From positions 1 through 6,918 of the forward strand of contig JASGGQ010000134.1 of NCBI GenBank assembly GCA_047604965.1: a DNA stretch of 6,918 nucleotides, read 5' to 3'. A model generated the notes under the pieces. The model was not told where the DNA came from. It worked only from the letters and a program-made list of their open reading frames with translations, and did not search any database. The stretch is from JAGIBJ01 sp047604965 (GTDB taxonomy: Bacteria; Actinomycetota; Thermoleophilia; Solirubrobacterales; Solirubrobacteraceae). Positions 1-5,978 of this stretch are shown here, in pieces; position 1 is the first letter of the stretch; every line of letters starts with the position of its first letter. Made by a program: the position numbers and the translations under genes.

Positions 1-796
1 CCTCAACGCCGGCCGGCACGTCGACATCGATCCGCACCCGCGCCGCGTGCGCCTGGCGCGCGGCATCCTGCGCGGCGAGCGCCGCGACCGCCGCGAGATC
101 CAGTGGCGCGGCGGCCACCAGCCCGCGCTGGGATCGCGCGAGCACCATCAGCGCGGCGAGCAGCCGGTCAAGCTCATCGCTGCCCTCCAGCACCCGTGCG
201 CCCATCTCGCGTAGCTCCGCGACCGTTGCCTGCGGATCGGACAATGTCACATCGACCTCCGTGCGGATCGCCGTCAGTGGACTGCGCAGCTCGTGGCTGG
301 CGTTGGCGATAAACCGCCGCTGCGCCTCGATGCTTTCCTGAAAGCGGTCGAGCATCGCGTCGAAGGTGTCGGCGAGCTCGCGCAGTTCGTCGTTGGGGCC
401 GCCGAGTGCGATCCGCTCCTGCAAATGTTCGTCGGAGGCGCGCCGCGCCGCGCCGGTGACGGCTGCGATCGGCGAGAGCAACCGTCGCGCGGCAAGCCAC
501 CCCAGTCCGAGTGCCAGCAACGTCGTGCCGGTCAGCGCCAGCACGTATTGGATCGCCAGCCCACGCAAGATCGGGCGCGCCTGTTGTGGTGCGAGCGTCG
601 CATGCAGATGGCCGGCCATCAACAGGTAGCTGACGATCAGTACCGCCGCCGTTGAGACGACGAACACGACCGCGAACAGCCCGACGAGCCGCACCCGCAG
701 CGGCAGTCGCTCCCCGATCCGCGCGAGCCGCCCCGCCAACGTCAGCCGCCACGCCGACGCCCCACCGGGCCTCGCGCTGCCGGCCTCGCGCTGCAC
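1..796 (-). CDS. HAMP-domain sensor histidine kinase, C-terminus cut off by window edge
   Basis: Membrane sensor kinase that should autophosphorylate and pass phosphate to the adjacent regulator. About 265 residues are visible. An Arg-rich cytoplasmic leader (1-34) is followed by TM1 (about 37-60), a loop of only about 20 residues outside the membrane, and TM2 (about 81-101). A HAMP linker (about 103-155) ends in an NDELREL/DTFDAMLDRF stretch, then comes the HisKA helix with the H-box NASHELRSPL; the phospho-acceptor is His168. The ATPase domain (N, G1, F, G2 boxes) lies beyond base 1. The GTG start is chosen because it shares one base with the regulator's TAG (sequence TAGTG), which implies translational coupling; no Shine-Dalgarno is visible. 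The very short external loop leaves little room for a ligand-binding sensor domain, so the kinase may sense through the membrane or through a partner. The family assignment is firm; the signal is unknown. Confidence 0.93.
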   Translation of the reverse strand, partial: MQREAGSARPGGASAWRLTLAGRLARIGERLPLRVRLVGLFAVVFVVSTAAVLIVSYLLMAGHLHATLAPQQARPILRGLAIQYVLALTGTTLLALGLGWLAARRLLSPIAAVTGAARRASDEHLQERIALGGPNDELRELADTFDAMLDRFQESIEAQRRFIANASHELRSPLTAIRTEVDVTLSDPQATVAELREMGARVLEGSDELDRLLAALMVLARSQRGLVAAAPLDLAAVAALAAQDAARQAHAARVRIDVDVPAGVE

Positions 797-1452
797 TACG
801 CGATCCGGTAGCCGGCGCCGCGCACCGTTTGGATCGGCGACGGTTCACCGAGCTTGCGGCGCAGCGTCACGAGCGCCATCCGCACCGTGTTCGTGAACGG
901 GTCGGCGTTCTCATCCCACACGCGCTCCAGCAGCTCCTCGCTGGAGACGACCGCGCCGTCGGCTGCCAGCAGCTCCTGCAACACGCCGAACTCCTTCGGC
1001 GACAACCCCAGGTCCTCGCCGCCGCGCGTCGCGATTCGTCGTGCCGGATCGAGCGTCAGATCGCCCCGCGTCAGCACCGGCTGGCGCGCCTCGCCGGAAC
1101 GCCGCGCCAGCGCCCCGACCCGCGCGACCAGCTCCTCAAAGCGAAACGGCTTGGCGAGATAGTCGTCGGCGCCGATCGCTAGGCCCTCGACGAGATCGTC
1201 GACGCCACGCGCCGCCGTCAGCATCAAAATCTTGCGGTCCGGCTGCTCGCTGTTGAGTAGCCGGCACAGCTCGTCGCCATGCAGCTTCGGCAGGTCGCGG
1301 TCGAGGATCACCACGTCGTACGGCGTCACGCGCGCTTTGAACAGCCCATCTTCGCCATCGAGCGCCGTGTCGACTGCCGCGCCGGTACGCCGCAGGCCGC
1401 GGGCTACGGCGTCGCAGATCCGTGGCTGATCTTCGACAACGAGTACACGCAT
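796..1452 (-). CDS. OmpR/PhoB-family response regulator
   Basis: DNA-binding response regulator of 218 residues, the usual length for this family. The receiver domain (1-~115) has the acidic pair Glu7-Asp8, phospho-acceptor Asp51 in ILDRDLP, Thr79 in MLTAA and Lys101 in LAKPF. The winged-helix DNA-binding domain (about 126-218) has LSPKEFGVLQELL, the recognition-helix region NTVRMALVTLRRKLG and the closing RGAGYRIA strand. I chose the ATG that begins MRVLVVEDQ; the frame is open for 38 more residues upstream, but those are Arg/Pro-rich and overlap the preceding gene. A weak GAGAG lies about 13 bases before this ATG, inside the end of the upstream gene. It sits 5 bases after the small membrane protein gene and overlaps the kinase start by one base, so the three are very likely co-transcribed. 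Target genes cannot be read from the sequence. Confidence 0.95.
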   Translation of the reverse strand: MRVLVVEDQPRICDAVARGLRRTGAAVDTALDGEDGLFKARVTPYDVVILDRDLPKLHGDELCRLLNSEQPDRKILMLTAARGVDDLVEGLAIGADDYLAKPFRFEELVARVGALARRSGEARQPVLTRGDLTLDPARRIATRGGEDLGLSPKEFGVLQELLAADGAVVSSEELLERVWDENADPFTNTVRMALVTLRRKLGEPSPIQTVRGAGYRIA

Positions 1453-1457
1453 CGGCG

Positions 1458-1757
1458 CTACAGCTCTCTGTGGGGGACGCTCGACGGGGACGGGGACGGG
1501 GCGGTGTGGCGGCCGCTGTCGGGTGCTGCGTCGCGCCGTTCTGGCAGCGCGCTGTGGCCGTCCCACTTCGGTGAGCTGCGCTCCTGATCGAGCGTGTCGC
1601 TCAGCTGCTGCGTGACGACCGGCGTCGTCGGCCGCGCTGCGTCTGCGGCCCGCAATTGGCTACCGAGTCCCGCCAGGCCGAAGAGCGCCAGGCCTAGCGT
1701 GGCCGCCCCGGTTCCCACGAGCGCCGAGACGGTGATGTTGGCGGGGCGGACATCCAT
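1458..1757 (-). CDS. small single-pass membrane protein, first gene of the two-component operon
   Basis: I do not recognise this 99-residue protein. The N-terminus is short (MDVRPANI), followed by one hydrophobic Gly/Ala/Leu-rich segment (about 9-32) without an obvious lipobox or AxA cleavage site, so it is probably a signal anchor. Residues 33-99 are polar, rich in Pro, Ser, Arg and Asp, and look disordered; with few positive charges before the helix the tail may face outward. The reading frame continues upstream to 1931, but those residues are Arg/Cys-rich and unlike a protein, so the internal ATG is preferred. Only a weak AGG precedes it; a TACCTT -10-like hexamer (1773-1768) would make the transcript nearly leaderless. 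Its stop codon lies 5 bases before the regulator's ATG, which is the main reason to believe it is real. By position it could be an accessory sensor or modulator of the kinase, which has almost no external domain; that role is inference. Confidence 0.62.
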   Translation of the reverse strand: MDVRPANITVSALVGTGAATLGLALFGLAGLGSQLRAADAARPTTPVVTQQLSDTLDQERSSPKWDGHSALPERRDAAPDSGRHTAPSPSPSSVPHREL

Positions 1758-1795
1758 TGCGCCTACGAAGGTAGTGGGGCAAGCCGCCGCAGCAC

Positions 1796-1809
1796 GCCGG
1801 TCAACCGGC
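1796..1809. promoter_or_regulatory. 14-bp palindrome, candidate operator of the two-component operon
   Basis: GCCGGT-CA-ACCGGC is a perfect inverted repeat with 6-base arms and a 2-base centre. It lies 39 bases upstream of the small membrane protein start, in the spacer between two divergent genes. Read on the minus strand it contains TTGACC, a -35-like hexamer, but the nearest -10-like hexamer (TACCTT, 1773-1768) is 25 bases away, so it is not a well-spaced promoter with it. A repressor or activator site is plausible; which protein binds is unknown, and OmpR-type regulators more often use direct repeats. Confidence 0.3.
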
Positions 1810-1940
1810 CATTCCCAGCAAGCTCTCAGTCTCGCCGAGCTGGCCGTGCAGCGCTGCTGTCGCGCGTTGAGGCTGCGGGAAGCGTGCGCCCAGCGGTACC
1901 CTCCCCGGCACGACGCGCACCGCGTCATCACCCGATGTTC

Positions 1941-1965
1941 GCGCCCGCGCCTTCATTGCGGGCGC
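1941..1965 (+). promoter_or_regulatory. 8-bp hairpin in the lipoprotein leader, just before its ribosome-binding site
   Basis: GCGCCCGC (1941-1948) and GCGGGCGC (1958-1965) pair perfectly around a 9-base loop. The stem ends 10 bases before the GAGAGGTG ribosome-binding site (1976-1983). A GGTACCCT element at 1895-1902 resembles an actinobacterial -10 and would place the hairpin inside the transcript. It could stabilise the mRNA or modulate initiation; the pairing is seen, the function is inferred. Confidence 0.4.
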
Positions 1966-1989
1966 ACGACCCACCGAGAGGTGAACCAC

Positions 1990-2391
1990 GTGAAGCGCCA
2001 GATCCTGATCGCGACGCTCGCCGCCGCAGCCATTGGCGTTGCCGGATGCGGTGGCGCGGAATCCGCCGGCCGAGACATCGGCTACGCCATCGGCGCGCTG
2101 CAAACGACGACCGCGACGAAGATCGTCGAGGAGCGGCTGAAGGGCCTGACGACCGCGATCGAGTCACTCAAGGATCAGCTGCCGGCTGAGACGTACGAGC
2201 AGCTCGAAGCGATCCAAGAGCATCTCGAGCATCAGCTCGAAACGGCGGAGAACCATCCGGACGCACTGGCGGCGGCGTCGAGCGAAGCGGCCCAAGCGAT
2301 CGCGGCGCTGTCCGCCACCGACGAGCAGGTCAAGCAGCTTCAGGAAGCGGTGCGCGAGGCGTATTCCGCAGCCTCCGGCGAACAGTCGTAA
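1990..2391 (+). CDS. small helical lipoprotein, function unknown
   Basis: A 133-residue exported protein. The N-terminus has basic residues (MKR), a hydrophobic stretch (4-16) and a lipobox ending at Cys20 (GVAGC), so the mature protein should be lipid-anchored on the outer face of the membrane. The rest is Ala/Glu/Gln/Leu-rich and strongly helical, with heptad-like spacing over about 45-85 (VEERLKGL, IESLKDQL, EQLEAIQEHLEHQL) and again at about 98-127, suggesting a two-helix coiled coil separated by NHPDA. The GTG at 1990 is chosen over the GTG at 1981 because the GAGAGGTG ribosome-binding site (1976-1983) lies 6 bases before it and overlaps the earlier codon. It is divergent from the two-component operon and so might be a target of it. 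I see no enzymatic motif. Confidence 0.85.
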   Translation: MKRQILIATLAAAAIGVAGCGGAESAGRDIGYAIGALQTTTATKIVEERLKGLTTAIESLKDQLPAETYEQLEAIQEHLEHQLETAENHPDALAAASSEAAQAIAALSATDEQVKQLQEAVREAYSAASGEQS

Positions 2392-2463
2392 CGCGCGCTG
2401 CGGCGCTGGCGCATCCGGCGGCGCGGGTGCCGCCCGGTCGCTCCAGCGCCCTCGCGCGCGTTA
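2389..2463. terminator. nested inverted repeat between convergent genes, probable bidirectional terminator
   Basis: TAACGCGCG (2389-2397) pairs with CGCGCGTTA (2455-2463), and both arms include the TAA stop codons of the two convergent genes. Inside it, GGCGCTGG (2402-2409) pairs with CCAGCGCC (2443-2450), and GGCGGC (2418-2423) pairs with GCCGCC (2428-2433) at the tip. The arms are separated by a small internal loop. No U-tract follows on either strand, so this would be a strong-stem terminator of the GC-rich type or an mRNA 3'-end stabiliser rather than a textbook intrinsic terminator. Confidence 0.45.
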
Positions 2464-3480
2464 CACCGCCCGGCCGACGAGCATCAGCGACGCGGCGGCG
2501 CCGAGCAGCAGCAACGCGAGCGCGCCGCCGGCAAAGGCGGCGGTCACTTCGCGCGGCTCCTTGCGCGTGGCGACCTGTCGGCCAAGCTGCTCGTACACCG
2601 CGTCGAGCGCTTTGGCGTCCGGCGCGTCGAACGCTTCGCCGCCGGAGATCTCCGCGATCTGCCGCATCGTCTCGCGGTCTGGTGGCACCGTCTCGGTGTT
2701 GACGGTGCCGTCGGACTTCTTCGTGCGCAGCACGCCGTTGTCGGTGCCGAGCGCGACGGTATAGATCCTGACGCCGGCCTGCTTGGCTTGCCGCGCGACG
2801 GCGAGCGGATCTTGGCCGCGTACCGATTTGCCATCCGACAGCAAGATGATCGCGGCCGGTGGCTGCTTGGCGTTCGGGGTCGTTCCGGCTGCCGCTGAGT
2901 CGCCGGAGCTGGCTGAGTCGCCACCCGTCGCCTTCGCCGCGTGCTGGGCGCGCAGCACCGCGAGGGCCCGTGCAAGCGCGTCGCCGGTCGCGGTCGATCC
3001 GCCCGGCTTGAGCGTTTGCAGTTGCGCGCGGACGGCTTGCCGGTCGGTGGTCGGTGATTGCAGGACTTGTACGACGTCGCTGAACGAGATCAACCCGGTC
3101 CGGACGTCTTCTGGGACGCGATCGAGGAACAGGCCGGCGGCACGCTTGACCGCCGCAATCCGGCCGCCCTGCACGTCGCCTGCGGCCATCGAACCGGAGC
3201 GGTCGGTGACGAGCATCACCGACGCCTGCTCGACCTTCACCGACACCTTCGCCTGCGGCCGGGCGGCGGCGATCAGCAACGCGGCGAGCGCGACGAGGTA
3301 CGCCGCCGGGCCGACATGGCGCCGCCACCCGGCGCGGCGCGGCGTGACCGACGGCGCGACTGGCGCGCTAGCAAACGCGGCCCTGCCGCGCTGCCGCCGC
3401 CGTTCGCCAGCGACGTACCACCACGCTGCGGCCGGTACGAGCAGCAGCCCGAGCAGGAGCGCTGGCGAGAGGAAGCTCAC
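2461..3480 (-). CDS. BatA-like von Willebrand factor A domain membrane protein
   Basis: A 339-residue membrane protein with the BatA/'aerotolerance' layout: an N-terminal membrane segment (about 3-23), a second (about 57-73), a VWA domain (about 85-305) and a C-terminal membrane helix (about 313-335). The VWA metal-ion-dependent adhesion site is complete: DRSGS (Asp93, Ser95, Ser97), a Thr in GGSTATGDAL (about 163-165) and Asp216 in ILLSDG. An Ala/Ser/Gly-rich insertion of about 27 residues (about 181-207) interrupts the domain before LLSDG. VWA domains bind protein partners through a divalent metal; the partner here is unknown, and no MoxR ATPase or DUF58 gene, the usual Bat neighbours, is visible. 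The GTG start overlaps the htrA stop in the sequence GTGA and has no Shine-Dalgarno, so it is probably translated by coupling. Confidence 0.92.
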   Translation of the reverse strand: MSFLSPALLLGLLLVPAAAWWYVAGERRRQRGRAAFASAPVAPSVTPRRAGWRRHVGPAAYLVALAALLIAAARPQAKVSVKVEQASVMLVTDRSGSMAAGDVQGGRIAAVKRAAGLFLDRVPEDVRTGLISFSDVVQVLQSPTTDRQAVRAQLQTLKPGGSTATGDALARALAVLRAQHAAKATGGDSASSGDSAAAGTTPNAKQPPAAIILLSDGKSVRGQDPLAVARQAKQAGVRIYTVALGTDNGVLRTKKSDGTVNTETVPPDRETMRQIAEISGGEAFDAPDAKALDAVYEQLGRQVATRKEPREVTAAFAGGALALLLLGAAASLMLVGRAV

Positions 3481-4805
3481 GGAATCTGGAAGGGGCTGAC
3501 GCCGCTGCCGTCTTGGCCCTGGCCGCCGCTGCCGTCTGGGCCCTGGCTCTGGCCGCCGGATGATGGGTCGCTCGGATCAAGGCCGCCGGAGCCCGAGCCG
3601 CCTGAGTCCGGCACGCTCTGCGACTGCGACTCCGTGGTCGAGGTCGTGTTCGGGCGTTCGCCGAGCGTCACTTTGACCTTCTTGGTCTCGCCGCTGCGCT
3701 GCACCGTCAGTTCGGCGGTCTGCCCGGCAGAGAGTGCCCCGATCGCGGAGACCAGTTCGTCGGCGCTGGCGATCTTCTTGCCGTTGATCGCGGTGACGAC
3801 GTCGCCGGTTTGCAGGCCGGCCCGCTCGCCTGGGCCGTCGGAGGTCAACTGGGCGACCTGCGCGCCACCGTTGCCGCTCTGCGAATCGCCGAGACTGGCG
3901 CCGAGGAAGGCGTGTTTGACGGTCTGTCCGGCCGCGAGTTTGGGGATCACGGTGCGGACGGTGTTCGACGGAATCGCGAAGCCGATGCCGGTGTTGCTGC
4001 CCGCCGCACTGGTTGCGATCTGCGAGTTGACGCCGATCACGCGGCCGCGCGAATCGATCAGCGGGCCGCCGGAGTTGCCGGGGTTGATCGACGCATCGGT
4101 TTGGATCACCTTGTCGATCGAGAAGTTGTTCTGGGCCTGGATTTGGCGGCCTAGGCCGGAGACGATGCCCTCGGTGAGCGTCCGGTCAAGCCCGAGCGGG
4201 TAGCCGATCGCGAGGACCTGATCGCCCGGCTCTACGTCGTCGGAGTCGGCGAGCGCGAGCGGGACCAGCTTCGCCTGCTTGGGGTTGACCTTCACGGCGG
4301 CGAGGTCGGTTGAGATGTCGGTGCCGGTCACCGTGCCGGTGATGCCGGTCGTCGAATCATCGAAGTACACCTTGACCGTTTTGCTGCCGGAGACGACGTG
4401 CGCGTTGGTGACGATCGTGCCGGTTTTGTCGACGACGAAGCCGGTGCCTGAGCCGTCGCTCGTTTTGATTTGCACGACGCCGCTTTTGATCTGCGAGTAG
4501 ATCTCGTTCGCGCGGGTTTCTTCGGTTTTGCCTTTGACGACCGGCAGGGTGATCGTGGTGCCGTTGCTGGTGGCGACCTGCTCGTCGGCGCCGATGCGCT
4601 GCCCGAGCGCGACGCCGCCGACCGCGATCACCGTGACGCCCGCCCCGGCGGCGACGCGCCGCAGCGTGACGCGCCGCTTGGGCTGTGGGCGTGTGGAGCG
4701 TGGCGCGCGTGGGTTGGCGGGCTGGGCGGTGTCGGGGTCGATCCAGCGCTCGTGCGCATCGTCGTCGCGATCGGTCCAGAGAGAGCGTGGAGGCTGCTTG
4801 GGCAT
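3477..4805 (-). CDS. HtrA/DegP-like trypsin-family serine protease with one PDZ domain
   Basis: Envelope protease/chaperone of 442 residues. A hydrophilic cytoplasmic leader (1-45) precedes a membrane anchor (about 46-67), placing the protease outside, as in other actinobacterial HtrA proteins. The trypsin-like domain (about 98-285) has an intact catalytic triad: His136 in TNAHVV, Asp167 in STDLAAV and Ser245 in GNSGGPL. A single PDZ domain (about 297-383) starts at FLGASL and contains GPGERAGLQTGDVVTAINGK. Residues 385-442 are a low-complexity Ser/Gly/Asp/Gln tail. The ATG is chosen as the first in the frame; no Shine-Dalgarno is seen upstream. It is the first gene of an operon with the VWA protein (4-base overlap). 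The family is certain; whether it corresponds to HtrA, DegP or PepD orthologues cannot be decided here, so no symbol is given. Confidence 0.96.
   Translation of the reverse strand: MPKQPPRSLWTDRDDDAHERWIDPDTAQPANPRAPRSTRPQPKRRVTLRRVAAGAGVTVIAVGGVALGQRIGADEQVATSNGTTITLPVVKGKTEETRANEIYSQIKSGVVQIKTSDGSGTGFVVDKTGTIVTNAHVVSGSKTVKVYFDDSTTGITGTVTGTDISTDLAAVKVNPKQAKLVPLALADSDDVEPGDQVLAIGYPLGLDRTLTEGIVSGLGRQIQAQNNFSIDKVIQTDASINPGNSGGPLIDSRGRVIGVNSQIATSAAGSNTGIGFAIPSNTVRTVIPKLAAGQTVKHAFLGASLGDSQSGNGGAQVAQLTSDGPGERAGLQTGDVVTAINGKKIASADELVSAIGALSAGQTAELTVQRSGETKKVKVTLGERPNTTSTTESQSQSVPDSGGSGSGGLDPSDPSSGGQSQGPDGSGGQGQDGSGVSPFQIP
3501..3546 (-). repeat. short tandem repeat encoding the HtrA Gly-rich tail
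   Basis: Two 22-base units, 3501-3522 and 3525-3546, differ at one base and are separated by two bases. They encode the repeated (P/Q)DGSG motif near the C-terminus of the protease. Such repeats change length by slippage, so tail length may vary between strains. Confidence 0.6.
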
Positions 4806-5002
4806 CAGGTGTGGCGGGGTTGAGTGGTGCGGCCGCCGGTGGCTGCACCACCGGGCTTGGGGTGCATCCTGCCGGGCCGCGTGTCAACACTGCGTAAGGA
4901 GCTGCTGCGGCATGCGCGGTGGCGGTGGTGTTGTGGCCGGGCGGGCGTGGGCGATCTCGCGTGCACGGGCTGCTGCACGATTGCTTGCAGCCATGTTGGT
5001 AG
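4806..5002. promoter_or_regulatory. divergent spacer between htrA-like gene and riboswitch; promoters only partly visible
   Basis: No convincing gene lies here. On the minus strand a perfect TTGACA -35 hexamer sits at 4887-4882 within GTGTCAACAC (arms GTGT/ACAC), 77 bases before the protease start, but no good -10 follows at 16-18 bases, so the promoter call is weak. On the plus strand a TAGTCT -10-like hexamer (5000-5005) ends just before the riboswitch and would start transcription close to its first helix; its -35 is not clear. GTGCA (4961-4965) and TGCAC (4974-4978) form a small inverted repeat upstream of it. Confidence 0.3.
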
Positions 5003-5142
5003 TCTTCCGCGAAGCCGAATCATCGGGATGGCCCGATGAGCGGGGGACCCACATCCCTTTGGGGCTCATCCACACGGACATCGGTGGAGGCGCTGCTCTT
5101 TCTGCGTCAGCCCGTCAGCTAACCCCGTAGGCCGACGAAAGA
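5003..5142 (+). promoter_or_regulatory. cyclic-di-AMP riboswitch (ydaO/yuaA type)
   Basis: The leader of the cell-wall hydrolase carries the conserved blocks of the ydaO/yuaA aptamer as I remember the Bacillus ydaO leader. The invariant GCGGGGGACCCA is at 5040-5051, and GGGGCTCATCC at 5061-5071 takes the place of the GGGGUGAAUCC block. The 3' core AGCCCG...CAGCTAACC..GTAGGC spans 5109-5132. A perfect 8-bp helix (TCATCGGG 5020-5027 with CCCGATGA 5032-5039) sits directly before the core, and GCC (5014-5016) with GGC (5130-5132) closes P1, weakly extended by outer pairs. This class binds c-di-AMP and typically turns expression off; in actinobacteria it often controls wall hydrolases, which matches the downstream gene. 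Only 19 bases separate the aptamer from the ATG, so control of translation is more likely than a separate terminator. Confidence 0.92.
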
Positions 5143-5143
5143 G
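5137..5143 (+). promoter_or_regulatory. weak ribosome-binding site of the hydrolase, possibly masked by the riboswitch
   Basis: GAAAGAG ends 8 bases before the ATG at 5152 and is the only Shine-Dalgarno-like sequence there. It is the exact complement of CTCTTTC at 5096-5102 inside the aptamer, and the following TCCCCC (5145-5150) is the complement of GGGGGA (5042-5047) in the conserved core. The two pairings are nested and could form together. Confidence 0.45.
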
Positions 5144-5151
5144 TTCCCCCA

Positions 5152-5913
5152 ATGCGACGCATCGCCAGCCCCGGCCGAAGTTTGGCCGTTCTTGTGCTTC
5201 TTCTGAGTTCTGCCCCGGCGCATGCCGCCAGCGGTGGAGCAACGGTGACGCCGCCGGCCGCGACGGCAGCGACGGCCGTCTCGGTGCTGGCGACGCCGTT
5301 GTCGTTGACGCGGGCGCAGCTGCGTAGTGTGCAGCGGCGGCTTGGTGTGCGGGTCGATGGGGTGCTGGGGTCTGGTACCCGTGCGGCGCTCAAGCGGTAT
5401 CAGCGTGCCCACCGGTTGACGGTGACCGGCCGGCCGGATGTCGAGACGTTGCGTGCGCTTGGGTTGAAGGTCGCCGATCGTTATGAGGCGCGGTTGATTG
5501 AGGCGACCGCTGCCGCCGATCCGTCCGCCGTGTTGCCGGCGGCGGTGGTTGGTGTTGCCACCGCGATCGATGCGGCGCGCACGCGGATCGGTGATCCGTA
5601 CCGCTCCGGTGGCATGTCGCCCGGTGGGTTTGACTGCTCGGGGTTGATGGTGTGGGCGTTCGCGAAGGCCGGTATCGCGTTGCCGCGCACGAGCTTTGAG
5701 CAGTATGGCGTTGGGGTCGCGGTCCCGAAGGCGCAGGTTCAGCCCGGTGATCTCGTGTTCTTTGACTCTGCCGGTGCCGGTGCCTCGCATGTCGGTGTAG
5801 CGACGAGTGCGACGACCGTGATCTCCGCGACGAGTAGCGGCGTGCAGGAGCACACCTTCGCCAGCGGCTACTGGGCGGGCCACTACGTCGGCGCCCGCCG
5901 CATCGTCGCGTAG
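5152..5913 (+). CDS. secreted NlpC/P60 peptidoglycan endopeptidase with PG-binding domain
   Basis: A 253-residue cell-wall hydrolase expected to cut peptide stems of peptidoglycan (typically the D-Glu to diamino acid bond) outside the cell. A Sec signal peptide (MRR, hydrophobic 10-20, cleavage likely after AHA at 25) leads into an Ala/Thr-rich linker. A PG_binding_1 domain follows (about 50-104; LRSVQRRLGV, DGVLGSGTRAALKRYQ), then a second linker. The C-terminal NlpC/P60 domain (about 137-253) has catalytic Cys162 in FDCSGL and His213 in SHVGV. The position of the usual third polar residue reads ISATSS, a form I recall from LytE/LytF-type enzymes, so it does not suggest inactivity. It ends YWAGHYVGARRI, also typical of that group. 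The gene stands alone, behind a c-di-AMP riboswitch and before a hairpin terminator, so c-di-AMP level is the likely main control. Confidence 0.95.
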   Translation: MRRIASPGRSLAVLVLLLSSAPAHAASGGATVTPPAATAATAVSVLATPLSLTRAQLRSVQRRLGVRVDGVLGSGTRAALKRYQRAHRLTVTGRPDVETLRALGLKVADRYEARLIEATAAADPSAVLPAAVVGVATAIDAARTRIGDPYRSGGMSPGGFDCSGLMVWAFAKAGIALPRTSFEQYGVGVAVPKAQVQPGDLVFFDSAGAGASHVGVATSATTVISATSSGVQEHTFASGYWAGHYVGARRIVA

Positions 5914-5924
5914 AAGCGCGCTCC

Positions 5925-5960
5925 ACGGCTGCGCACCGCATGCGGCGCTGAGTAGCCGTT
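5925..5960 (+). terminator. hairpin terminator after the NlpC/P60 gene
   Basis: ACGGCT (5925-5930) pairs with AGCCGT (5954-5959), and the perfect palindrome CCGCATGCGG (5936-5945) forms the tip, with GCGC/CGC pairs beside it. The structure begins 12 bases after the stop codon and is followed by only a short TTT run broken by C, so termination strength is uncertain. Confidence 0.5.
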
Positions 5961-5978
5961 TCGCACCGCGCGCCGTCC

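Noticed and set aside
174..848. Long minus-strand frame of about 224 codons over the kinase
   Set aside because: Arg/Ala-rich shadow in another frame; the true kinase frame carries the HAMP and HELRSPL motifs.
2330..3328. Minus-strand frame of about 330 codons over the VWA gene
   Set aside because: Shadow frame with extreme Arg/Ala content; the VWA MIDAS motifs are in the other frame.
3058..4203. Plus-strand frame of about 380 codons antisense to the VWA and protease genes
   Set aside because: Pro/Arg-rich antisense shadow caused by high GC; both genes beneath have intact catalytic or metal-binding motifs.
4896..5130. AAGGAG followed by an ATG at 4912 opening a plus-strand frame to 5130
   Set aside because: The frame reads straight through the conserved riboswitch and its product is Arg/Ala/Gly-rich without domain features; overlap with a structured RNA makes a gene unlikely, although the SD-like match is real.
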